In this document: positions 50,490-60,631 of the stretch, one piece after another
How the letters are laid out: each line of letters starts with the position of its first letter
Numbering within the stretch: position 1 is the stretch's first letter
Assembly: GCA_026686845.1 (NCBI GenBank)
Contig: JAIVEN010000037.1
Span: forward strand, 62,001 to 126,000
Reading direction: 5' to 3'
From: Adenanthera pavonina
Lineage: Eukaryota > Streptophyta > Magnoliopsida > Fabales > Fabaceae
Length of the DNA stretch: 64,000 nucleotides
Made by a program: the position numbers and the translations under genes
Notes under the pieces: generated by a model
What the model was told of the DNA's origin: nothing
Database searches by the model: none
Seen by the model: only the letters and a program-made list of their open reading frames with translations

Positions 50490-50640
50490 AGAAAGTCGTT
50501 TAGCTAAAATTTCAAATAGAATCTACTGATGCAGTGAAAACTTTGATGAAATTCATGATTTCACTAGCCAATCATAGTGATTCTAAATGTCATCTATGAG
50601 AAAGTGGTTTAGTTACAAACCTTCATCAGAAATGCATTGA
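50490..50640 (-). repeat. Isolated 3' flank fragment of the NLR family
   Basis: atagaatctactgatg, cactagcc, aatcatagtgattctaaatgtc and caaaccttcatcagaaatg match the flank copies at 4840-4940 and 29220. No LRR follows. Confidence 0.7.
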
Positions 50641-50929
50641 GGATAAACTTAAAATATAATTACATAAATGGCCATAAATATACTGTTCAATAAAATCTTT
50701 GTTGGAGGTTTAAATAATCTGTAAGTATAAGCCTATGTTGTAAATTGCAACATTAATTCATTTCCAAAGACACCTATCCTTCCTCTTTCAATTTTCATTT
50801 CATCATAGATATAGACACACAAGTAACAAGAGACAATTAATAATTAATAATTCATATACTAAATTGATCAACTATAGCATATTACAATATGTTCTAGGAT
50901 TGCAGTCAATTATGTACATAGATTGAGTT

Positions 50930-53590
50930 TCCAAAAAAAAAACTTGGTTTGATGAAATGCCATCATGCCAAGTTTGACTGCAACAAAAAAATATATCAAA
51001 AACAAGTATCCATATACTATAAATTTGCCCCAACAACTTTCTGGATGTAAATGCACAAGAGGATCTCCATATATTTCTGAAGTAGGTGTTCGCAAAATCC
51101 TGCCAAATGAAACTATACCATTGGTTCAAATCAAATCATCAAGATAACACTTCAGATTATCAGCTTAAAAAAAATGAAATAAATAAACTATAGTCCAATC
51201 TTGCTGAAAGTTTTATGCGTTCAGTAAATTATGCTAGATAAATAAAGTATAAAGTGATAGAAAAGGCCGAAGCACAGGAAAAATAATGGGGAACCACCTT
51301 GTCAATTATACTTACTATATTATCATCCGATAGGTTCATACCAAATTCAGTGAGTGAGGCTACTACCCTTTACTTCACCTATACAAAAGAAGCCAAATCA
51401 AAATCAGAGACTTGTTTCAATTGAGGATCATAGACTTTGACAATCAGATAAAAAAAATAGAATTCAATTTAGTAACTGTAGGAAAGACTGATCTAGCGTC
51501 AACCTTATATATCACCCATTCCCCATTAGAAAATGCCAGGAATGTGTTTCATTCCCATAAGCCTATTCTAGGAAAGGGGGAAGATCATAATCTTCAGATA
51601 TTCAACCCAAAATATAATAGAACATCACAGCAACATTGAAGAAAAACTTTCACAAAATATTATCAAAATTAAATTAGAGATTAGAAAAAGATGAATGCAG
51701 GGAAGAAGACATACATGATGAAGAGTGGTAAGTGGTAGATGCTCTAGTTGGATTCAAAGCTTTCAATCTTCGTTTTAATTCCTCCAGCCTAGAATCCCAT
51801 CACAGTATATCAATTGGGTTAAGAAACTCATAAATTCAACCAAAAAAGTCATAAAGAAGAAAACCCAACATATTCTACATAATTTGTTTTTTTTTTCTTT
51901 TCAGGCCACTCACCGAATGTCATAAAAGGGTCATCATTTTAAGGCATCAAAAAATGGTGATTCAAAGAATCAGATACTTCGACTTCACAGTTGTTCATAA
52001 TATCATTAAAATAAACAATGAACACATAATATGAAGTATTTTATGATAATAACTTAAGAGATAAGCTTTAGTAATTTTAGCTTCTTGATATGATCACAAA
52101 CCCACGTGAACTTAAAGTGGGCTTTGGAATTCCAAGATAAACAATTTGGAAAAGATACATGCTCTGCCAAAAAAGACTCCTGCGTGTGTTTGAGTGAGAA
52201 TAAATTATTTTACCTCAGCCTCATCTACATGCACTCTCAGAAACAAAATATCTTGATAGATGGAGACCATTTCTTTAGATGGAGGCCATTTCTCCAGAGA
52301 AAGGACTAATATTTTACGAGTTGTGTGACTGTCACTAAAAATATATATTTTAGAAAATTGAAGACTTGCACAGAATAGATGAGTACATTATAGCTAACAT
52401 TTCACGGGTGACTATTACAGAGCATGAGAAAAAGACCATGGAAAGTGAAGTTACAGAGCAGGGGAACTTGGGGTTAATCCCAGAAAATAAAATGTATTTG
52501 AAAAATGAGAATGTTATTAAAAAGGAGCCTTACAATGTAGAGAAAGAACATATTTATTGTCCAAAAACTGTCATGAGCTTTCACAAATGATGTTCCATGA
52601 ATAAACCTGAATCTTGAAGCATCTTCAAAGATAAATTCCTTACACAAGCATGAGATTGCAAGAAGCAATGTCTTAGGCTTTCAGAATCTTTGAGGTAGAA
52701 ATTGTGTACAGTTTGTAAAAGTACCAATTGTTTAACAATTGAAGAATCGCACTTTTATCACTAAGAAGAAAAACACATTTAGACAATGAATGGACACTGT
52801 ACCATTGGAAAACTTTTACCCATGAGCTGTCTATGCCTCCAATGCCTTCCATCCATGAATCCGCATAAAGGAACATTTCAACAAACATCATCTTTCTGTG
52901 AAGTCAGATTACTCGCTGTTTAATATTTCATCTTTATCCTTCCAGATATGCTTATGAGTTGCGGCAATAACTATATGACAAAAGAGTAAGATTAGCTACA
53001 TTTTTCAGATATAAGCTATACGTTTCACCCAAAAAATGACAAGTAAAAGTATTTTATACCTTAACAGTCCGTCCTTTAAAAAATTCAATGAAAATGCTTT
53101 TGCGTAAGACAACATCAGTGGCACCCTCACAATGTAACTCTACAAGATAGGTACTCTTTTAATTAGACAGTAATACTATAACCCACAGTTTAGGTGGAAA
53201 AACAATAGCTACTCAGCGGCTAGACCCTCAATAACGTATTCCTCCAAAAGATGAAAAACTCAGCTATCACACATCATCCAATTCCAGCAAATTCTTCGAA
53301 CTTCCCCCCTCCAAAAAAAAAAAACTATTGCTAAGCAAATAAGCAACTGAAACAGCTAAAATCGCTTGAACGTGAAATTAATATAAACTAGATCCAATGG
53401 TATGAATAAAACATTCCAATTGCGGAAAAATCACGCAAAGTCTAGTTTGTAAAATTTAGTGATGATTGGAAGCCCTAACAGGTTAGGAAAAGAAGCTACC
53501 TGGGAGAACCGTTGAGGCTCAAGAAGGAAGAAGACTGATGGATGGAGGCCTAACTGTTGAATCCGCTGAACCCTAAAGCAAAGGAGGAAA
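50930..53590 (-). CDS. Candidate exons of an unidentified host gene
   Basis: On the minus strand several short stretches have good splice borders and codon-like composition. 53583-53510 (RIQQLGLHPSVFF..., donor CCCAG|GTAGC). 53138-53062 (LHCEGATDVVLRK..., donor TTAAG|GTATAA). About 51790-51690 (LEELKRRLKALNPTR..., acceptor GATTCTAG). About 51110-51030 (acceptor TTTGGCAG). I do not recognise the family and cannot join all exons in one frame, so start, stop and exon order are uncertain. It is the only non-repeat coding candidate between 39 and 54.6 kb. Confidence 0.3.
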
Positions 53591-54434
53591 TGAAATCAAG
53601 AGGCGCTTAATTGGTATTTATCTGATTGACATTCACCGTAGCCTCAGTAATTATTTTAATGGGAAAAATTGATTCTGAGATATGAAAACAAGGGCAAAAT
53701 ATTTCGGACTAACCAAAGGAAAGAACAATGGAGTGAATGGCAGCCTCACAAACCTTCCACCTTTTCACCCATAAACAGCACTCGAACATCAGATGGCAGT
53801 GGACGGACTCCCGACGGCGGCGACTAGCTGAAGCTCCCACGACCTGCTGGACGACTTCACAAGATTTCGCAAGATGAAGGAATAACACCACCTTGGTCTA
53901 TAAGTGAAAACCTAGAGACGGAAAAGGCTAGGTTTGGGAATGGAAATGTGAAATGAGACGGAGGGATACCTTGGAGGCAGGAATGAACGGGTATGATTGG
54001 AACGCACGAACTCGGCTTCATGAGATTGAGAAAGAGAGAGAAGCAGCTGGGGATGGAGGTGCCTCAAAGTCGTGCAAGAGAAGGGCATCAAACATTGGTT
54101 GGGATGAGGTAGAGAGAGAAAGCGACCCTCTTCCTTCCATTTTTTATTAAGTAATTAATTAATTAAATTAATACTAGTAAGTAAGCATTTTTATAACCAG
54201 ATGTATAATATTTTTTTATAACTTAATCAATTAACAATTAATAGAAAATAATTAATAAAAATAATTTAATTACTTTTTTTAAAAATAATTTAATTATTTT
54301 AATGATAACTTAAAATAAGTTAGTTAAAAAAATTTTTATAACTAAATTATTTTTTTCAAAATAATTTTTAATATAAAAAATATCAAAATGGTGCTAAAAT
54401 GGAATAAAATTGCGCCACTTATTTGTGTGAACAC

Positions 54435-54480
54435 AGAAAAGTTAAAGGCAAAACTTCAGAAAAGTTAAAGGCAAAACTTC
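54435..54480. repeat. 23-bp direct repeat
   Basis: agaaaagttaaaggcaaaac occurs twice in immediate tandem. 54150-54600 otherwise holds only AT-rich DNA. Confidence 0.8.
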
Positions 54481-54599
54481 TATAAATGTAACATTTGGTC
54501 ATAAATACTGTATCAGTCTAGAAATGTCCCCAAAACTAGACAAGGGAACAGTTATGAAGTGTTGCTTAAAATTAGCATGTCATGGCTAGAGTCTTAAAT

Positions 54600-55560
54600 T
54601 GTCGCCTATGGTCCTTTTAGTCGATATTTTACGCCAAAAAAAAAAATAAAAGTATTGCTAGAAGTAAAAATTGTTACAGTGAAGTTTGATAATAGACCAC
54701 GATCAGAAATGTATTATATTGAGGAATAAGAATGCGATTGGACAAGTTACAGAAGCAACAACTTCAAAATGGTAGAATCAGAAGCAGTTCTCAAATGATA
54801 ATTCACTTAAAGGATGATAGGTCAGCTAACTTTAGTGTCACCCACACCAGAAATGGTATCCTGTATTACATTACCTAGAAGAAATGGAGTTGTGAGTAAA
54901 ATACAGATGAAATTGAGACACATGCCATGAGTTCAAAATTTAGCAACTATTTTTTCTAACTGACTAAATAATTCACAAGATCATGGGAACTTAGAACAAG
55001 ACACATATTGCAAAGTGATTGATGTAAAATTAACATCAATCACGGGAAAATTAAGTTGCATTATAGATGTTTTTGAATGAGAGCTATATAATTAATGATT
55101 TTTAAAGTTCTATTGATATAACAAACAAATTTAATTTAATTGTAATACTAATTATTTTAACACATTGGCCAAAAAAAAAAGAGCAACACGGCCATTGAAA
55201 GATTGAATAAATTTAAATTGCAAAAGGAAACAACTTTTTATTGGCAGCCATTCAAAAACTGATCAGAACCCAAGTTCGGTCATCACAAAATTCAAGAGTG
55301 AGGTTTCAATCCAAACATAAGGGTATAACACAAACACAAGGAGAGAAATAAAGAAGATAAATGTAATATATAATTTGGCTCAATTATTTTTTAGTTGTTC
55401 TAAGTGCGTCACTTTCTTTTGTTGAAGAGGAGAAACTCATGAATCATATTTGAAACATAAGGTGAAATAAAACAAACACAAACAATAACAATGTTCATAA
55501 ATTCTGGATATATAATCAGAGTCGTAACATAAAATAAGAGGAGTCGAATTTTGGGGGAGA
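54600..55560 (-). repeat. 3' flank of copy F
   Basis: Non-coding downstream sequence of the intact gene. It is the reference for the duplicated flanks at 600-1590, 3130-4090, 4445-5086, 28870-29640 and 50490-50640. Confidence 0.7.
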
Positions 55561-55580
55561 TATGGACCTCACCTGATTAA

Positions 55581-58006
55581 TCACTTGTGCCAATAGTGGT
55601 ATCCATCTAAGAACTCATCCATCTGAAGCGCAAATCCATTTGAGATCTCTATCTGAGGGGGATTCAGTTTCTCACAATCGATAACTGAGAATACTTCGAG
55701 AGAAGGACAGAGCATGATCCCTCTGTATACGAAATTTAATTCTGATAGGTTGGACAATGTCAAAGATCTTAATGTGGAATGAACAATGCGATTGTAAGAA
55801 AGGTTACTGCTACCAGGAGGCACCAATTCAAAAAGATGTTCTCCAACTATTTCTTTCATTGACCCACAATTTTCAACAGTAATGTCCTCCAGCTTTTGGA
55901 GATATGCTAATAATTCTGGCGTCAGCAACTTCTCCATGCTGTTGCATCCCTGAATAAAGAGTTGTTTGAGATGAGAAAATAGGGTGAATTTATGAACAGA
56001 TGGAGCAATTGTTGACACTATACTTTTCAAGTCCTTCAAATCCCAAAGATATAGAATATTAATGAGCTGGACAGAGGAGCAAAATAAGCAATTGGAAGAG
56101 ACACAACACAAGTTCTCCACCATATCACACTGCTTAACGTACAATACTCCAATTTTGTGTACATTATTCTTACCAAATGATAAAAATTGGCACAGGGAAC
56201 TAGTAGATGTCCCTTGGTGACAATCTTTTATATACAACTCATGGATGTTTTCTGGGAGTACAATTCTATTTCCCAAATCCATACCCTTACAAGTTGCCAT
56301 TTTATCGCATGTTTTTTCCTTCATTTTCTTATCCAAACGACTATCCTCTCCCGTACCCAAAATTAAATGATAACATAAAAGTACATGATCTCCGTCCAGG
56401 AAGCTCCTCACATAGGTATTGAACTCTTCGATGTCCCAAAAGTTGGCTATCACAACTTCTAACTTTTTGAAACCTTGTAGTTCTTGTGCTCTCACTTTCA
56501 AAGAGTTTGGGGTACAATTAAGCTTCAGAGATTGTAAATTGGTCAACAACTCCAAGCCGGAAGGTGCTTCTGTGATGGCAGTTTGGGAAAGGTCCAATGA
56601 TTTTAACCGTTGCAATTTTGCTAATGAAGGCACATAACTCAGTCTTTTACATTCTGAAAGTAATAATACAATGAGGCATTCCAAGTTGGACACAGACTCG
56701 GGCAAACGCTCAATGCGAGTCTCAGACAAATCAAGTATTTTAAGAGCAGGCATGTTGATGAAAAAATCATCTGAAATCCATTCAAGATTGTAATTACAAT
56801 CTAAAAGCAATGTGGAAAGTTGAGAACACCTAGGAGATGTGCCATCTTGAATTTTTTGTATTTGGTTTCCAGATAGAAAAACTTTTTGTAGATCTTCTTT
56901 CCATTTGTCATCATCTGGTATTTCTGTTAAATTCATATAAGCAGCTGCCATAACTCTATTAGTGTCTTCTGCAATACCAATAGCCATGACCCTAACCAAT
57001 TTGTGCATTCTCCATCCCTCGTCTTCTTCCAACATACTATTACTCTTTAATTTATCCAACATGTTATAAGCTACAAAGTACTGCGCGATCAAGTTCGTCA
57101 TGTTATCCATCCATCCCTCATAGATAAATCTTCCTATCAAACGATCAGCTTGGGTATGTTCATCAAAATATCCTTCAGTACTTAAGGCACAATACAAGAA
57201 GAATGTTTGCAATTTGTTATTTAAGAAAGCATAACTAGATCTCAATATTGGAATCACCCATTTGTCCATATCGTATAGCCCATGATACAAGTTTTGAAGT
57301 GATGCAATCATAAAAATCCAATGTTGAACATGGTTTTTTCCCTTCATACTTCTTGCAAGTGTAACAATAGCAAGGGGCAAACCTCCACAACTATTTTCTA
57401 ACCAACTCCAACTACCTTCTTTATCTACAGGTTCCAACTTCAATCCTTCATGGACTCCCAGAGTCTTTTCAAACAAAGCACAACTGTCTTTTTTATCAAG
57501 ACATTCAACTTTGATTATATTATTCTTGCAATTCATACCTTGACACACATCCTGTAAACGACTTGTCAAAATCAATTTGATCCCGTTATCTGAAATAGGA
57601 ATTCCGATCTCCTTTAGAAAGATATGATTCCAAATATCATCTAAAACAAGAACACATTTATTCATCTGTTTGAATGCTTGTAATAATTTCCCTGCAATTC
57701 TTTTAGCCTCATTCTCATCAGATATGTCCAAATTAATTGATCTAGCCACAACCTTTTGCAAATGGTAAATGCTTTCGTGTTGGGAGGCAGTTACCCAAAT
57801 GACATGATCAAAGTCACCAGCAGCTTCTTCTAAAAGCTTGTTATGTATGTGAGCTGCTAAAGCTGTTTTTCCTGACCCTCCCATTCCCCATATGCCAATT
57901 GCTGACACATCATCTTCCATTATCCATTTCCATATTTGTTCAATATAGCTTTGGAAATGCTTTCCTACTAAATATATCGTCGGCAATATATAACCTTTGG
58001 AACTTC
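55581..58006 (-). other. NB-ARC-LRR exon of copy F
   Basis: One uninterrupted exon of 808 codons after the acceptor gttggtag. In residues counted from the exon-containing frame: P-loop GMGGSGKT near 44-51, RNBS-A-like FDHVIWVTAS near 69-78, kinase-2 CVLVLDDIW at 121-129 (W, as in CC-type NLRs), RNBS-B KLILTSR, GLPLA at 212-216, LYCAL block near 274-278, and MHD position reading MHK at 337-339. About six regular LRRs and irregular C-terminal LRRs follow. Between RNBS-C and GLPL the usual helix is replaced by a second RNBS-C-like stretch (DKEGSWSWLEN). There is no coiled coil; the Ulp1 and hinge exons take its place. Closest in style to the At4g27220/RPS2-like class. Confidence 0.93.
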
Positions 58007-60066
58007 CTACCAACAAGAATAGTAATAATCAATTAAGATCGTCCCATAATAGGAATTATTTATTTCAATCTTCGGAAGTGAGAGGAATAAAAAAAACAAA
58101 TAAATTGAATACATTACATTCAAATATACTTTATCAAGTCTTCGGAACAAAGATAGCGATAATCAATTAGCATGATGTGATAACAGAAATTATATACTCA
58201 AGAGAAGTAAGAAGAAAAGAATTTAAGTCTAAAAGGTGAACACACACACACACACACACATATATAATTTATTAAACGTTTCATAAATAACTATAAAAAA
58301 GAGCTGCATGGTTTAAGTTGATGCACATACCCGTTTTCAAACCAGCATTATTTCTCCTATCTCTTCTTTCGGAATCATCTAATTCTATACATGCTTCTCG
58401 TCCAACATCCTCAAGGCAGGTGTTGCAGCTATCAACTCGCTTTCTTTTAAATCTGGAATAATATGAATCTTTGTCATTTTCACCTTCAGCATTGTGTCTT
58501 TTTGATGCTTTGTCATATAGTGTTTCTTTCTCTTTATTCAGGTCACTGTTGAGCAACTTCAAAGCCAAATCCAACCTTTCTTCCTCACTGTCAAACTGCG
58601 TTGTTGTCCATATCATTCACATGAAAACAACGTGTGTATGTAACTAACATTTAATCATGCCCAGTTAGTTGGTGACTATACCTGAAATAAAGGATTTCTA
58701 TTCACATAATTATCTGATTGTTGCATAAAGTTGATGACAAATATTCCACAGTCATATCTACATATTGAAGAAATATAATAAGGTCAAGATGAATATTATA
58801 TGTTGTAAATCCTATAATTGTTAATAAAAATCATAAACTCACCCGTTCGACTGTTCTAGAATATTGTTTGACATTCTCTTGTGAAATTTTGTGAACTCAA
58901 CATTGGGGAAGAGTTTTTCCATGGCAAGCAACTAGATATATAAGATTAATTCAAAAAATTTTAAAAGCTCAATTGTCTAATAATTATACAAATATTATGA
59001 ACAACGGTACGATACTCACCATTTTCTGTGTTGTCTCATCACGTTCTATCATATTTACAACTTTATCATATAGAGAATCCCATATTTCAACCTCTTGATT
59101 CTTCGGGTGAACAACATATAAATAAAAATGTCCAAGTGAATTTTTTTCAACATGGATAGGTACAAATATCTGCAATGCATGGTGACACAACTTTGATCAA
59201 TATGTAGCCACCTCAAGAAAGTAACCATAATAACAAAAGAAACTTTAAATAGACAAAAAGATAATACCTTGTCACAATCTACCAAGTCAGACATGTAATT
59301 TTCTCTTATTTTATGCTTTTTGACAATGTCCATGAATGAACTTACCGTACCACTAATTGCAGCATTCTGCAATTACATCATTGATGAACCATCAAAAGAG
59401 CTTGTCAATGAAATTGTTTTAGATATATATGAAAAGTAACATATAAAATTGAAAAGGGAATAAGAAATCACCGAAAACATCACTGGAAGATACCAATTCA
59501 AAGGCCTAGTTTTCTTCTTTCGCTGAATATCAGTTAATATCTCAGCAAAAACATCTATTACCTGATAATATGGGAAAATTGAGCACTAGCAAAACTGAAA
59601 CCTTGCTCAATAATAACATAGAATATAAGCATTTTATAAATAAATACTCACCCATGCATCCAAAAAAGTTTGCGGTTTTAGTGTGGTAAAGTCAGATTGA
59701 TTCAAATGTATACGTGAGGAAGAAAACACCTTATATGGCTCACTGAAGAACATTAAGAGTTATTTAATTAACCTTAAAAAATGCCTAATACAAACATAAC
59801 ACACACAACAATGTATAGTTGGAAGTATGAATCTAACCGTGAATATTCAAACAAATATTGAATCAACTGCAAGTCTCTTTCATCCACCACAGTGGAAACA
59901 GAAAAAGGGCCAACTTGCATCCTCTCCTGATGCTTAGCTTCTTTGTTGCTTTGTGGTTGTGGGTGAGCCATTAGCCCTTCCCATACTTCTTTGGAGGACA
60001 TGTAAGAATCAACCATTGTTTCGTTCAGTTTGTTAAAGTCTCTTGGCCTATCCAATATTGATAAAT
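55581..60066 (-). CDS. Ulp1 protease-NB-ARC-LRR fusion receptor, copy F (5' end missing)
   Basis: Nine exons on the minus strand: 60066-59838, 59742-59652, 59561-59472, 59366-59268, 59169-59020, 58931-58843, 58757-58682, 58595-58331 and 58006-55581. All introns are GT-AG and all phases match, giving one open frame of 1171 codons plus stop (TGA, 55581-55583). Order: linker (about residues 1-76), Ulp1/C48 domain (about 80-280), charged hinge (about 280-365), NB-ARC, LRR. The first two bases of exon 60066 complete a codon from an upstream exon, so the N-terminus is not in this list. Copy B has a BED exon there, while here an LTR-like sequence begins at 60632. The family role of the receptor half is pathogen sensing; the protease half would act on SUMO conjugates or serve as a bait. 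Splicing is inferred from sequence and from the parallel in copy B. The alternative is two separate genes read from one strand. Confidence 0.82.
58241..58266. repeat. (CA)n(TA)n microsatellite in the last intron of copy F
   Basis: Ten CA units followed by TATATA, within the intron between the hinge and NB-ARC exons. Copy B lacks the run at the matching place. Confidence 0.9.
58682..59742 (-). other. Ulp1/C48 SUMO-protease-like domain of copy F
   Basis: Six exons (91, 90, 99, 150, 89 and 76 bp). Visible landmarks: SDFTTLKPQTFLDAW and RPLNWYLPV (substrate groove side of the Ulp1 fold); catalytic His in SLGHFYLYVV; catalytic Asp in EIWDSL, 17 residues later; oxyanion Gln in EQSNGYDCGIF, six residues before the catalytic Cys. 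The His-Asp spacing of 17 and Asp-Cys spacing of about 52 fit the C48 family. The usual HW is HF here. The Gln-Cys motif is created only by joining 58843 to 58757, which supports the splice. Related Ulp1-like domains are also carried by some plant Mutator and CACTA transposons. Confidence 0.88.
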
Positions 60067-60631
60067 CTGTTTTGAATGTAACATAATCAGTACATTAATT
60101 GCGAAAATCACGACAAAAATGCAGACATGACAATTAAATTAACTCACTTGATTGCTATTTCATCACCCTAAAGTATCTAAAAATAAAAATGGAGGAATAT
60201 CTTTTACAGAATTACTATTTTAACTATCAAAATCTGAAATATATCAGTTAACTGTATAAAGATTATAAATACTGATAATTAGAAATAGAAATATTTTTAA
60301 TAACAAAAATTGGCATGCTCTTATGCTAATTATATATATATATATATATATACACACACCAGTTATGGTCATTTTCATCATATATATGATGGGCAAGAAA
60401 AAAATATTCCGATATATATGTACTCAATGTATACAATTAATATATGTTGAAATTCTCTAAACAGTCACAGAAGAAAAAGGATTTAACAAACTTGAAATTA
60501 AATTAAAACCTATAAAATGGTAGTGATAGCTAGTGAGAACAAAAGAGGAAATACACTGCTAATACATGCATGAACAATTAAAATTGGCTTTCATTTTTTT
60601 TTATTTCTTCCCGAAGACTTCGAGTGAATGA
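60067..60631 (-). other. Intron upstream of the copy F linker exon
   Basis: The first 150 bp match the copy B intron (aattaaattaactc, ggaatatctt). A (TA)n run lies at 60331-60351. No BED exon is present before the LTR-like sequence starts. Confidence 0.65.

Noticed and set aside
53953..54150. 65-codon charged frame
   Set aside because: GA-rich sequence next to a possible gene start on the other strand; no family recognised.
58014..58016. TTG as the start codon of the NB-ARC-LRR protein of copy F
   Set aside because: The position is intronic: the acceptor gttggtag lies just after it and the exon joins in phase with the hinge exon at 58331.
59774..60055. Linker exon as a separate small gene
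   Set aside because: Splice borders and phase join it to the Ulp1 exons in both copies B and F; its open-frame tail past 59838 is intron.
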